From Datisca glomerata (lineage: Eukaryota; Streptophyta; Magnoliopsida; Cucurbitales; Datiscaceae), in the NCBI GenBank assembly GCA_003255025.1, contig QANY01002415.1, positions 186,001 through 250,000 of the forward strand: 64,000 nucleotides of DNA, given 5' to 3'. Shown here piece by piece: positions 35,110-47,035 of the stretch (its first letter is position 1; the number at the start of each line of letters is the position of its first letter). The translations under genes and the position numbers were made by a program. Below the pieces are notes generated by a model, which searched no databases, had not been told where the DNA came from, and was given only the letters and a program-made list of their open reading frames with translations.

Positions 35110-35730
35110 TCATTTTTACTTTAACTTTGTGTTGAAGAGCACGAAGTAAGTAGGGTTGTTGTTGGGTTGCATCTGAGCTTCATACTTAAAGTTCACTTTG
35201 ATGGGGTGTCGAAGAGCTCAAAGTAAGTAGTACTGCTAGGTTACATCCGAGGTGAGTCACTAGGGTGCGTGACTTCCATTAATTGTCATGGCGTTTGGCC
35301 GAGTTCCATACTTTGAGTTCACTTTAAATAGGTGTCGAAGAGCCCAAAGTAAGTAGGGCTGCTAGGTTTCAGCTGAAGCTCCATACTTTAAGTTCACTTT
35401 GATTGGGTGTCGAAGAGTCCAGAGTAACTAGAGCTGATAGCTCGCAGCTGAGGCGAGTCATTTATCTACGACTTCTGTTAATTGTAGTTCGATTTGATCG
35501 AGGTTTGTACTTTGAGTTCACTTTGACTTGGTGTCGAATAGCCCAAAGTAAGTCAAGCTACTAGGTTGCAGCCGAAGCTTCATACTTTAACTTTACTTCG
35601 ACGAGGTGTCAAAGATATCGAAGTAAGTAGGGTTGCTGGGTTGTAGCCGTGATGAGTCACTAGGGTGTGACTTGCGCCAATTGCCATAAGGTTCAACTGA
35701 GTTTCGTACATTGAGTTTACTTTAAATGAT
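35110..35730. repeat. Palindromic tandem array of element B
   Basis: Hairpin motif starts near 35308, 35382, 35507, 35581 and 35706, giving spacings that alternate at about 75 and 125 bp, so the higher-order unit is about 200 bp. Each motif pairs 'tactttgagttcacttt' with 'gtcgaagagcccaaagta' as imperfect reverse complements. Confidence 0.82.
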
Positions 35731-35782
35731 AATTAACGGGCCACCTTGGTGACTTCATGGAGGATGGACCTAGGGTTAATTC

Positions 35783-36940
35783 TGTTGGAATTACGTACAT
35801 AAAGTAGGATATAATAACTATTTATGAGTATTTAATTATTTCTCAGACATATTGCATTATTAAATTTAATGAATGAAGAAAGTTTTCCTATTAATTGAGG
35901 TGTGTTTATAATTTACTCAAGTCCTGTAACTATTTTCAATGTAAGAATTGTAAAGACTGATGGGTCTTCAGACAAACTCTTATGAAATAGTTCAGAATAT
36001 TATTTGCACTCTTAGGATTGACTGGGCAATCAAGCCTGATTACGACGATTTGGTTGAACCAAATGATGCCGGTCTTGGGGCATGGGAGTGGAGACTCTAA
36101 GGATTGACCTAGACATACTATGAAACATGTTGAATATACCAGTAGCAAATTAGTTTGGAGCAAAGCCCGTTTCTCTAGCTCTAAATCTAATTGTTTACAC
36201 CTTAAGGATATTTTCATGATTACTTTAATCCTAAGGTGAATACGAAACTTGACTTAGTTACTTGCGGTCTTTGATACGCCAAAAGAGTGAGTTTGAATTT
36301 CCGGACAATACCTCGGCAATAGGATTGTGATTCAACTGTTATTGAGTTACTTGATTCATGGATATTGAATTCGTGACGAGATTCCAAATTGCAACAATAT
36401 CACATTCTGCTTTATTGACGGGTGTGTGAATAAATAAACCTGGTCAAGTACTCGATGAAATGGATCATTGAATAAGACATGGTAAACTGTGCGAGAGATA
36501 ATTCACAGCTATGTCTTTCTTGTTCACAGTCAATAAAAGAGTTAAGGAAATAATAACTAGAAGGGAAAAATAGTAATTTTACATCCTGCTCTTGTTATCG
36601 ATATTCACTAAGTGTAACATAGTAAAATATTCTGTGGATCATGAAATAAAAAATGTTTATTTACACCAACAGAAAATGTAGCACGCATGAATCGAGAGTT
36701 GATTCAGCATCAGGCCTATAGTGGAATCATGCCATGTCATGATTAAATAGGTCAGGAACTCATGAAAATAAATTTTCTGAGTATTTGAATCCTAAAGCTT
36801 TATTCATGTGGGTCCATTCGGTCTCATAAGTAGCTTATAAGGACATGAAAGAAAAATAACACCAGTTGAACCAAAAACGTATTTTGGACCAAGGTATACT
36901 TCCTGAACTCATATGTAATGTGTATCGTCACTAAAGTAGT
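35783..36940 (+). repeat. 5' LTR of copia D, first part
   Basis: Starts TGTTGGAATTACG. Collinear with the solo LTR 5743-7616 and with the 3' LTR starting at 59940. Interrupted at 36940 by element C. Confidence 0.92.
36936..36940 (+). repeat. Target-site duplication GTAGT (left copy) of gypsy element C
   Basis: GTAGT here and at 49829-49833 flank the two C LTRs exactly. Confidence 0.92.
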
Positions 36941-37847
36941 TGTTATTCCCGGTTTTTGGATATTGAAACATACTCAGGAACGGGCGCCGTGAGTACCCTG
37001 AATTCGAGGTTAAATGCATCAAGGAGTCCCGAGGCTACCCATCAAGGGCATCCCGAGGACACCCCTCGTGGGCACCCTGAGGCCAACCCATCTGGGACAA
37101 CATCGAGGCCACCCTTAAGGGGGACCCTGAGGCCGCCCCCTCGAGGTTCATAAATGATGTTCGTAAACATCACCTTCTATTTTGAATGAGTTCCAATAAA
37201 GAGAGGTTGTGGGTGAAGAGGAACTCATAGGGCGGGAAATCTACCGCCTCAGTTCAAATAGGACACATGCACCAAGGTAGCAGCTTGCAGGGTGTCATCT
37301 TATACATTTAATACATCTAATCCAATTAGGGATGGGGTATGAGACAAAGCATGAAGCTCACTACCCAATGAGTCAGACAACTTGCGCTAAGTAGGGTGTC
37401 ATCGTAAGCATTTACGGTCCAATAGAGGCCTAGGAAGAACATTGTGGGATACTGGGATAGGCTGTCCTGACACTTGAGGTCATCACCTTATACCTCGTAC
37501 CGCACCAAACCAATGAGAGAAACCTGAAGCCATGGGTTGGTCTGAGGAGGTACCCCATTGAAGGAGAGGCCTGCTAGTGTAGCAAGACCAACGTAGACTC
37601 AAAGCCTACGTCCCACAATAAATACTCTAGTAAATGCACTGTCAAAGGTACATAACAACTTCCAACTACTTCTCTACTTTTCTCTCCTTCATCCCTTATT
37701 GACTTAAGCTTCAAAGCGGTAAAAAAGGAGACCACCCCCCTTCTTCCTTGGTCTTCTAGTTTACCTTCCCCCATTGCAGGTATGTAAAGAGAAGTGGAGC
37801 ACAGAGATTGTTTGCCTGATCTCATCCCTGAGATTTAGCCGTCAACA
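36941..37847 (+). repeat. 5' LTR of gypsy element C
   Basis: TGTTATTCCC...GTCAACA, 907 bp. Near its 5' end it has a short GC-rich repeat stretch (about 37010-37150: gaggc(c/t)accc and ggcaccctgagg units) at the position where A and B carry the long minisatellite. Confidence 0.93.
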
Positions 37848-37866
37848 ATTGGTGCTGCCTGTGGGG
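37848..37866 (+). other. Primer-binding site of element C
   Basis: ATTGGTGCTGCCTGTGGGG follows the LTR directly. Same type as element A's ATTGGCGTCGTCTGTGGG. Confidence 0.85.
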
Positions 37867-37919
37867 ATGAAAGAGTAAGCATACTCTGCCTCGTAGTTTC
37901 CAACTTAAGAGTTAAGAGA

Positions 37920-39371
37920 ATGAGTCGAAGATCCAATCGAGGGCCCGCCCCTTGTGCACATTTAATGGAGCCCCCGATTCCTGATGAAGTGCCAACTCAA
38001 ATACCCCAACCAAATTGAAAGGTCAACGCTAGAAGAAACCACCCAACACGACGAGAGGAAATAACAGAATTGCAAAGGCAGGTCCAAGCCCTTACCCTAT
38101 CCCTTAACCATCATCGTCGAGCACCACACGTTGGGACCCTAAATCCAAAGGAAGATGTAGAAGATGAGGTGGAACAGCAAGATGAGAATGATGGGACTAG
38201 TGCTAGATGACCCTGATGTGTGCATTTTAAAAACCCCGAGGATCTACACACGATACTCAATGAAAAAAGGAAAGAGCAGACCGAAGTAAAAAACACAACG
38301 AAAAATGATTTGGGGATAGGGGCGGAGATAAAATAGCTCCGAGAGTAAATAGGTGACATGAGGCGAGTTCTAGTTATGGAGGTCCCCTAGTCAACTGAGG
38401 CGCTACTTCAGCATGTAGAACCTCCATTCACAGAGGAGATCATGCGTGCAGAGATGCCCCCACGATTTAAGATGCCCTCCATCACGCTCTATAATGGCAC
38501 TAGTGACCATACTGAGCACTTGGAGACTTTCAAGACTCGGATGGAGCTCCAAGGTACCCATGGGATATTATTTGTAAAGCTTTCCCTCGTACACTAACAT
38601 CCTTAGCCCGCTCTTGGTATCGACAGCTAAAGCCAGGCTCTATCTCATCCTTTGGTGAAATCAAAAATATATTCATCCATCAATTCTTAGGGGTAGAGAC
38701 CAGGGGAATGATCCACTAATCTCCTCAGCGTTAGGCATCAAAGAGATGAGAACCTACGCGAGTATATTGTCAGGTTTAATGCGGAGGCCCTGAAAGTGGA
38801 GGGGTACAATGTTGACATAGCCCTCACGGTAATGATGGTCGGGCTAATTGATAAGAGGTTGTTATGGTCCTTGGCAAAGAAAACACCCACAAGTTTTGCT
38901 AAGCTCTTTACCCGCGCCCAGAAGTACATGACCGTAGCTGAACTTCTACGCTTGCGAGATGGGGATCGAACTAAAGACACGCCAAAGGAAGAAAAGAAAG
39001 AACCTGACCAGTGAGGAGGGAAGAAAAGAGCTCGTGAGGAAACAAGACCGCTCGAACCTGGCAAGCCAAAGTCTTTACATGTAGATCGATTTGCTAACCT
39101 AACTCCATTAACAGTACCCGGGGAGCAGATACTCATGCAAATCAGATATAAGGGGTTACTGAGATGGCCAGTAAAATTGAAAGGAAACCCAGAGCACCGA
39201 AACAAGAATATACATTTCTTGTTTCGTAAAGACTATAGGCATGACACAACTGAATGTCATGACCGCAAATATGAACCTGAAAGATTGGTCCATGGAGGGT
39301 ATCTTAAGGAGTATGTGCCAGTCGATGAGACCACAGTCCACCACCACCGCAGAGGGATAATAAGGAAATAA
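37920..39371 (+). pseudogene. gypsy gag remnant (element C)
   Basis: Begins MSRRSNRGPAPC at 37920, about 70 bp after the LTR. A coiled-coil-like stretch (ELQRQVQALTLSLN) follows, then the conserved gag core 'ITLYNGTSDHTEHL..FKTRM' (about 38483-38545), then the open piece 38796-39014 and the Tat-type cysteine/histidine block 'RKDYRHDTTECHDRK.E.ERL...GYLKEYV' (about 39220-39320). Several in-frame stops (for example near 38207 and 38333) and frameshifts between blocks break it. Gag builds the virus-like particle in this family. The start was chosen because it is the first ATG after the primer-binding site that leads into gag-like sequence. Confidence 0.82.
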
Positions 39372-39448
39372 GACCCCCAGAAACAACCACTAGGGAAGTA
39401 GGAACCAAATGGGGAGGACTGCACATAGACAACTCAAACCGGAGTTGA

Positions 39449-40092
39449 ATGAACTTAGCCCGAAAATCAAGGAGGGAACTTGATGCCTATTTCAATGCAA
39501 CCCATATAACCTCTCATTGCCTTTACGAAGAGCCACTGGTCATCAACACTTGTTACTTCATATCTGCACAAGAAGAGGTGACCTTTATAGATCGAGACCT
39601 AGTAGGTGTCCACCACCCCCACAATGATGCCTTGGTAGTCACCCTCGTCATTGCAAACGTTCGAGCCCATCGGTTACTTATTGACGGGATCAACTCTGTT
39701 GGCATATTGGGGATTGAAGCCCTGATGTAAATAGGACTTGACCCTAATGACTGTATTCAAGAGGCGGCATGCCTAGTAGGCTTTAGAGGAGAAATCATAT
39801 TCCTTCATGGGAGCATCGAACTTTTAGTCACCATGGGAGAGTACCCACAACAGGTCATGCTGATGACACAGTTTCTGGTGGTCCACGACACTCAAGCTTA
39901 CAACAGGATCATGAGGCGACCATTTATAGATATGGCTAGAGCGCTCCCATCATCTTATCACCAAGTCATGAAGTCCTCACTCCAAATGGTGTGGAACCTG
40001 TCAGAGGGTGGCAAAGGTCCTTTAGAGAGTGTCATGCCATGTCATTTCCTAGGAGAGAAGAACCCATTTAAACGCTCCAAGATCCTGAGGTG
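39449..40092 (+). pseudogene. gypsy aspartic protease region (element C)
   Basis: Residues HNDALVVTLVIANVRAHRLL precede LIDGINSVGILG, which corresponds to the Tat protease active site 'LVDNGSSADIL'. The usual D-x-G-S is altered to D-G-I-N-S. Downstream, 'GEYPQQVMLMTQFLVV...YNRIMRRPF' matches the second conserved protease block 'YNAILGRP'. A stop lies at 39728-39730 and a frameshift follows. It cleaves Gag-Pol in active relatives; inactive here. Confidence 0.82.
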
Positions 40093-40134
40093 ATGATACA
40101 AGAAAGAGAAAATGTCACCCCATAAGACACCCTA

Positions 40135-41360
40135 TTGCAAACAACACCGGATGACCAAGATGAAGGTAGGGATCACACAGAACTAATAAAGGAGGTTAAG
40201 GAAGTTGTGCTGGTTATGGATGACCTAACTAAAGTAACTAAGATTGGGAGTAATCTCACCGGTGAATCAGAAGTTGAGCTAATTATATTCCTTCGATCGA
40301 ACATGAATATCTTTGTCTGGACACATGATGCCATGCTAGGGATAGACCCAAAGGTCATAGTACACATACTATGGGTGAACCATGAGGCTAAACCAGTCAG
40401 ACAAAAAAGGCGACAATTTGACAAAGCAAGGACCAAGGTCATGAACGATGAAGTGGACAAGCTCTTGGAGGCCCAACTTATCAGAGAGGTCCATTACCCC
40501 TAGTGGCTAGCAAGTGTAGTGATGGTGAAGAAACCTAATGGGAAGTGGAGAATGTGTGTTGACTTCACTGCTCCCAACAAGGCATGCCCCAAGGATAGCT
40601 TCCCACTTACAAGGATAAACCAGCTGGTGGATGCTACATCAAGGTATGAGGTTTTATGTTTCATGGATGCGTACTCGGGATAAAATCACATAAGAATGTA
40701 TCACTAAGATGAAGAAAAGACTATATTCACCACCGAAGGGGGTTTGTATTGTTATAGTGTCATGCCCTTTGGGTTAAAGAATGTTGGGGTCACATATCAA
40801 CTCATTGTCAACAAGATGTTTGCAAAACAAATATGGAGGAACATGGAAGTATATGTTGATGACATGCTTGTTAAGAGCACCACTATTACCTCCTTCTTGA
40901 CAGACTTAGTCGAAACCTTTTCGACTCTAAGGAAGTACAACATGAGGCTTAACCCAACCAAGTGTGTTTTCGGAGTAGGGGCATGGAAGTTTCTTAGGTT
41001 CATAGTAAACTAAAGGGGGATTGAAGCAAACCCGGATAAGATCCAAGCCCTCGTGGAGATGCAACCACCCCAAAACATAAAATAAGTTCAACAGTTGAAT
41101 GGACGAGTAGTTGCCCTGAATCGGTTCGTGTCCCAAGCCACAAACAAGTGCCTGCCCTTTTTTCGAGCACTAAAAAAGGAAAGGATTTACAATGGACAGA
41201 TGAATGCAACAAGGCCTTTGAGCAGCTAAAAGAGTATTTAGGGAAGCCACCCTTGTTGAGGAAGCTTACCCCAGGAGAGGTTCTCTTCATGTACCTAGCT
41301 ACCACTCCAACGACACTTAGTTCAGCCCTAGTAAGGGAAGAAGGGAAAACGTAGAGACAT
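40135..41360 (+). pseudogene. gypsy reverse transcriptase and RNase H start (element C)
   Basis: Blocks in order: EVDKLLEAQLIREVHYP, then VVMVKKPNGKWRMCVDFTAP, KDSFPLTRI, LCFMDAYSG, then 'YCYSVMPFGLKN' and the catalytic YVDDML at 40852. These are diagnostic of Ty3/gypsy reverse transcriptase. The connection domain follows (KCVFGV...GIEANPDKI) and the RNase H start (41148-41354). In-frame stops occur at 40501, 40681 and 41011 among others, plus a frameshift near 41150. The catalytic aspartates D (FMDAYSG) and DD (YVDD) remain. Confidence 0.92.
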
Positions 41361-42200
41361 GTGTATTACACCATCAAAGCTCTTACTCACGGTGAGTCAT
41401 GATACTCAGACTTGGAAAAACTAGCTTATGCACTTATTACCTCTACCCAAAGACTGAGACCCTATTTTCAGTCACACCCAATAACCATCAAGATCGAGTA
41501 TCCGCTGAAGCAGGTGTTGATGAAACCCGAAGTGTCTAGAAGGATAACTAAGCGGGCTATTGAGTTGTCAGAGTTAGTTTGAATCAATGACTACAATTAA
41601 AGGTTAAACCGACGCTGATTTCTTGGTGGAGTTACCCCCGACCTCGGTCCAAGATGAAGAAACGCTATAGGAACTTTATGTCGACAGATCCAGCAACACA
41701 GCTGGCAGCGAAGTGGGTCTTGTCCTCATCACTCTTGATCAGATCAAGCTCGGGATGCCCTCAAGTTTGGGTTTTCAATCCCAAATAATGAAGCATAGTA
41801 TGAGGCACTGTTAGTAGGCCTGAGGTTGGTTCTGGCCTTGGGGGTGAATAATCTTATAATAAACTTTTAATGGGACAAGTGAAGGGGGACTTCCAAGCAA
41901 AAAATGAACGCATGGAACAATACCTTACTCAGGTCAAGACCCTCCTCTCAAGATTGGCAGCCATCAAATTGACCATATCCCAAGGTCTCAGAACAGTAAT
42001 GCGTATTCCTTGGCAAGGCTAGCCTCAGCATCCGTGCATGAGCTGGATAGGACTATCCCGGTAGAACACCTCGCCCGCCCAAGCATTGAAGTGTTGGAGT
42101 TTATGGAATTGAACCTCGCCCAGGTCGAGTGGATGAATCCTATCATTCGCTATCTTAGTCAATGGGAACTTCTAGAAGATAAAACTGAAGGAAGATGAAT
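41361..42200 (+). pseudogene. RNase H to integrase linker remnant (element C)
   Basis: Fragments resemble Tat RNase H: 'KLAYALIT..QRLRPYFQ.HPI' at about 41410-41480 and 'ELYVDRSSN.AGSEVGLVL' at about 41670-41730. The open piece 42010-42198 (ARLASASVHELDRTIPVEHL) matches the linker 'LARLASS...LPR.I.VE.L' before integrase. Stops and frameshifts separate them. Confidence 0.75.
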
Positions 42201-43346
42201 TCGAAATACCTCAGCCCGATATACGCTACTAGAAGGAATCCTATACCGAATGGTTTTTTCACAAGTGCTTGAGAAAGGCAGAGGCTGACTATGTCATGAA
42301 AGAGGTGTATGGGGGTACACGTGGAAACCATCTAGGAGGGCAAGCTTTAGCACACAAACTAATTAGGCAAGACTATTCCTGGCCAACTATGAAAAGAGAT
42401 GTAAAGGAATTCATGAGAAGATGTGATCACTGTCAGAAATTCACCCCTTACCTTTAGCAGCCCCTAGGAGGTTACATCCGTGATCAGTCCGTGGCCTTTT
42501 ATGCAATCAGGGATTGACTTCATAGGCCCCGCAATGGGCAAAGGGAAAGTGAAATTCACCATAGTAGTTGTTGACTATTTCACCAAGTGGGCTGAGGCTG
42601 AGCCGTTGGTTACAATTACAGAACAAAAGATGACCGCTTTTGCGTGGAAACATATTTTATGTAGCTTTTGGATTCCTCATACTATCATGACGGATAATGT
42701 GAAACAGTTTGATAACATAATTTTTGAGGAATTTTGTGATGGCTTTAGCATCAAGCACATCAAGTCTTCCCCGGCTCATCCTCAGGCTAATGGACAAGTC
42801 GAAGCCGTCAATACGATTATCAAGCACACCCTGAAAGTGAGGCTCCAAGACCCAAAAGGAGCATGATCAGAAGAACTTGCTGGGGTCTTGTGGTCTTACC
42901 GAACCATAGCTCGGGGGTCAACGAGAGATACCCTTTTCTCTCTTGCCTTTGAGATGGAAGCAATGGTCCCTGTAGAAATTGGGCTACCCACGAAAAGGCA
43001 GTGCTCATATGATGAGAAGGTGAATGAAGAAGCCTCTAGAGTCCAACTCGATCTAATCGAAGAACATCGAGAACAAGCTCAGCTAAGGACTTCAGCATAT
43101 TAACAGAGGGTGGCCCGTTATTACAACTCACTAGTGATGGTAAGGTCGTTCAAGATAAATGACCTCGTACTACAAAAGGCAGAGTTTGGGCCTAATCGTG
43201 TGAAGGGTCCCCTTGGCCCCAACTAGGAGGGACCTTATAAGGTTGTTCGAGCACTTGGGCCAGGAACCTACCAGTTAGAAGATTGTTGTGGGAACATACA
43301 TAAACATCCATGGAATGTAGAACACTTGAAAGTGTATAACCCTTAA
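42201..43346 (+). pseudogene. gypsy integrase (element C)
   Basis: The zinc-binding region is at 42269-42457 (GGTRGNHLGG...RRCDHCQKF). The catalytic core is open at 42480-42866 and retains all three acidic residues in context: GIDFIGP, IMTDN and NGQVEAVN. The C-terminal part runs to the stop at 43344-43346 (ALGPGTYQLED...NVEHLKVYNP). A stop at 42457, a frameshift before the core and a TGA at 42866 break the frame. Of C's proteins this core is the best preserved. Confidence 0.92.
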
Positions 43347-43990
43347 GTAGATGAATGATTCTAAGACATGCATGTACGGCTAAAATATGAATGAAAAGAC
43401 CCTAAATGTGGCCATTGTTTTTAGTATCTATGACAATTCTCCAACACTTAGGTCGAACCCCACGGTAAAGACAACTAAGACCCTCAGGTTCTTCAAAATA
43501 GAAGTGAACCCAAGGGCCAATAAACCTGACCCCACGGTCATGATAATTCTTAGACACTTAGGCCAAATCTCACGGTCAAGACAACTAATACCCTCGGGCT
43601 CTCCAAAGTAGAAGCGAACCCCAGGGACAATAAATCGTACCCCACAGTCATGATAATTCTTACAATCTTGGGCCGTGCCCCACGGTCATTACCAATATCA
43701 TTGGGCACTTTAAGGCCGAAGTGAACCTAAGAAGCCGTCAGACGTATTCCCGTGACTTATCAACACCTTTTAGCCTAAACTGACTATAGTAACGGTCCAT
43801 GGTAGGGGGTAAGAAGGGTCATTACTAAGACCCTAATAAATAAAGTGCAAATCAATGCATAAAAAAATTACAATTGAAACTCATAAAAGTCAGCAAATAT
43901 CATATGTTCCATTTATATATTCTCATATGTGCCATTACCATTACATATTACAACAAAAAAAATAAAATAAAGAACCAAACAAGTGTTCAC
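43347..43990. other. Non-coding spacer of element C
   Basis: Sequence between the integrase stop and the convergent antisense gene. It holds the tandem repeat above and AT-rich sequence near 43855-43980. No protein similarity. Confidence 0.6.
43445..43700 (+). repeat. ~113-bp tandem repeat downstream of integrase (element C)
   Basis: Two full copies and part of a third, starting near 43445, 43555 and 43671. Shared landmarks are 'cttaggyc', 'ccccacggtcatgataattctta' and 'acaactaaga/taccctc'. Spacing is 110-117 bp. Non-coding. Confidence 0.75.
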
Positions 43991-43996
43991 TGAAGA

Positions 43997-45438
43997 TCAA
44001 GTCAGGAGAGGATGAGGAGGAGAGATGATATACACTCTTAATAGGAAACTGAGATCCAAAGAAGGGTAATGCTCTAAAACCAATTTCCTCATCGTGGCTA
44101 CGCTGGCACCAAATTCTTCAAATAAATCATCAACCCTGGCCGATCGAAACAAAGTCAGATTCCATTCAGCTGCTTCGGCACGTCTCTGAGCAGATCTAAC
44201 TTCAGACTTAGCATGTGATAACTGAACCTGCACCTGAGAAAGCTCCTCTTTTAACCCTTTAATATCATCTCAGGCCTTGGCTAAAATATCTTCTACCTTG
44301 GCTAGATTGTCTTATGCCAAGGCTTGTCTAGCTCTGGCCTCTATAAGTGCATGCCTAATAGGAAGGAGCTCACGTTGCAGGTTCTGGATAGTGCTCTTGA
44401 GCTTAGTCATTTTTACTTGATACGATTTAACCTCAACAGTAGCTTTATAGAGATTCATATCTTTCTCTCACACCTCTGAGCGAAGGGCCACAACCTCAGT
44501 CAGGGAAGAACTCAAGTTTCCACTATATGCGTCACGCACAATGCGACAATCCTCGAGCTCTAGAGCAATCTGGGCATGTAGACATTACATGGCCTCTAAC
44601 TCCCTAGTCAAGCGCGCAGTGTCCTCGATATGTAGGCGCTGTGCAGTCCTTAACTCATCTGCATGCTCGCGGAGGGACACCTCCAACTCTGCCTCTGAAC
44701 GAGCGATCTCATCAGATGTCCCTGTGGCACGACCCCCAACTCATTTGTGAGGTCCCTAATCCGAGACATGAGCAACATATTTTCTTTGATGACAAATGAC
44801 CTATCTTCCTCAGCTCGGTTGGCTGATACATGGGCAGTATCAAGGTCAGCTTTGTGTTGAGCCCCGTGATGGTCCAAAAGAGCATACGCCATAGATAACT
44901 GAGATAAAGACCAATCAGTAAACCTTATTAAAGACAAATTGAACTAAAGAAAAAGAACGAATATAGTGATCAACCTGGGTGGAAGCAGTAACATTAATGG
45001 AAGAGAGACATTGGTCCTCTAACTCTAATAGCCCCAAGACCCCGTCAACTGTGAATCACTCCCTGTGCCTCTCCAAAAAAGTCTCCATGCCAACCTTCAT
45101 CCTAATGAGAAATTCATGGCTCCTATCGTCATTGTCGTCATCGCTATTAGAAATGATCACCTCAGGGAGTTCCTTACTCCCAGAGGGGATGACACTCTTA
45201 TCAAAGGTAACATCTCCTACAGACTCCCCAAAGTCTTTGAGACCACAAATAAGAGTACAAAGTGCCCATGGACACCCCTCTAGTACCTCCACTAAGATCA
45301 GGGAGACCCCCGAGGGCTGGGTCAACCCCACCAACACCATGGCTTCTACCGGAACATTCCACCCCTATAACACTAAGACCCCCCGAATCAAAAGTCACCC
45401 TGTTATTAATGGAAATCTCGCCATGGGATGCTGGGACA
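43997..45438 (-). pseudogene. Antisense gene of element C, 3' part (coiled-coil region)
   Basis: Minus strand. Open pieces at 44937-44650 and 44233-43997, and frame-shifted pieces between, are rich in A, E, L, R and K with heptad-like spacing (SRIRDLTNELG; EAELEVSLREHADELR; QVQLSHAKSEVRSAQRRAEA), so a long coiled coil is likely. An acidic stretch (SNSDDDNDDRS) lies upstream at about 45160-45130. It continues the antisense gene that begins near 48900 and is cut by the hAT insertion. Tat-type elements are known to carry such an antisense frame of unknown function. Broken by stops. Confidence 0.65.
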
Positions 45439-45689
45439 CTAAGAACTAGAGGTGGAATCACTATAAATTAGGCACATCCCAACTCCCACCTACCCATTTA
45501 TCAATCACTTGCAACAATCTCAAAAATTAACCCCCCGGGCTAGCCTCATTAAAACCTTTACTGAAAAAAAATTTCATTGGGGAAAACCCAAAAAAGAAAA
45601 AAAAAAGAGTACTAGCCATAAGAACTAACCCATACAAGACTTTAAAAATATGTCATCTATAATTCATTTTAATTAACATCTAAATCTTG

Positions 45690-46870
45690 AAAATTTTGAA
45701 TGATGTCGTCTAGTCATTGTTGTCTTTTTTTGATGGCATCACTCCAATCCTTAACACAGATGAAGGCTTCAACAATATCAGGAGCTAATCTACTTCTTTT
45801 TTTGTCAATTACACGTTCACCTGCACTAAAAACAAACTCTGATTGAACTATAGAGACCGAAGGAGTTAGTAGATCACGCGTCATAATGGAAAGAATTGGA
45901 TAACTCGTTGAAATTGCTTTCCACCATTATAAAATATCTAACTCATCATTTTCTTTAATTCCATATTCCGATTCAAAAATTTATAAAGTTCTGATCTATG
46001 AGGAGTAGAAATAATGCTCTTCATTTTAAATTTCATTCTTTGTTGAAAGATATTCATACAACTACCTACTTGTGCAGATGAACTACTACCATTATTACTA
46101 TTCAAGAGTCATTTTTATATTTTGATTCAGATGTTGAATAAAATAAATTTAATTCTGATGTTAGTTCTTTAATATCTACTTCGGGGGAAAGTCCTAAATT
46201 CTTCGAAATCAAATTAATAAAAATTTCAACTCCAATTAATTTTATCGTAGGATCCATAGCCGTAGCAAAACAAAAAATCCTAGGAATATTCTACCAATAT
46301 TTTTTAAAATTTTCTTCCATTTTCTCAACAATAGGTCGAAAAGAATCATTTCTCTTACAACGTGCAAAAATCATAGTAATTTCTAAAAATTGTCTAAGAA
46401 CAAGATGTGAAGTTGTATAGTAAATACCAGAACAAATATTAGTTGGAACATAAAAATGTTCCAAAAACTCAAGAAATTAATTAGCTATTTCACAACTAAT
46501 ACTATTTACAACAATTTTACCTTTTTTTTCATTTAGATAATTAGAAATTATACTCCAATAAGGTTTTGCTGTCATTAACATTAAATATGTAATGTTCCAC
46601 CTAGTTTCCACATCCAATTGTAGCTTTCTTGGTTTTAAATTTAAATATTTGCATGATTTTAAATATTCTTGCTATCTAGTATTTGAATTCATAATATATG
46701 AAATAGTAGAACGTATTTCTTCCAAATACTGTGATATTTGTTCCATTCCAACTTTAACAACTAAGTTAAGTATATGACAAACACACCGCATATGTAATAA
46801 TGAATGTTGCTTAACATTAATAGTAAAATTATCTTTGAATAAATTAATAGCACTAATGTTTGCACTAATA
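45690..46870 (-). pseudogene. hAT transposase, C-terminal half (RICESLEEPER/DAYSLEEPER-like)
   Basis: Minus strand. HMRCVCHILNLVV (about 46793-46755) and 'VETRWNITYLML' (about 46610) match the RNase H-like catalytic region. 'FATAMDPTIKL' (about 46270-46240) matches the 'A..LDPR.K' block. Then WWKAISTSYPILSIMTRDLL and VFSAGERVIDKKRSRL (about 45935-45790) form the hAT dimerisation domain. At least three in-frame stops are present, one just before WWK. The N-terminal DNA-binding part is absent, so it cannot be active. Confidence 0.88.
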
Positions 46871-46944
46871 TATTTAATAAAGTATTTGACAAAATGTATT
46901 GAAAAACAATAAAAATATAACACAAATAATATTTACACAAAAAT

Positions 46945-47035
46945 AGTCTTGGTCTAGTAGTAAGGTGTCCTATTAATAAGGAAGAGCTTAAGGGTTCAAT
47001 CTTCAATATATATAAAATTAATAATTTTTTTAGAT
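46945..47035 (+). repeat. tRNA-like (SINE-type) segment inside the hAT element
   Basis: TTGGTCTAGTAGTAAGG resembles a Pol III A box (TRGCNNAGYGG) and GGGTTCAATCTTC, about 40 bp later, resembles a B box (GGTTCRANYCC). A T-rich tail follows. It is too degenerate to be a tRNA gene and no cloverleaf was found. A SINE head or chance are both possible. Confidence 0.3.

Noticed and set aside
34879..35124. 81-codon frame running out of the LTR of element B
   Set aside because: It begins in the minisatellite and crosses the LTR boundary into non-coding sequence. There is no conservation with the same region of element A.
38738..39205. 155-codon minus-strand frame inside element C gag
   Set aside because: It is antisense to clear gag sequence and has no family resemblance of its own, unlike the antisense gene further downstream.
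40173..41305. Minus-strand frames over the gypsy reverse transcriptase
   Set aside because: Shadows of the plus-strand RT, which has the YVDD motif and ordered conserved blocks.
46945..47035. A functional tRNA gene
   Set aside because: A- and B-box-like sequences are present, but no acceptor stem or cloverleaf can be drawn.
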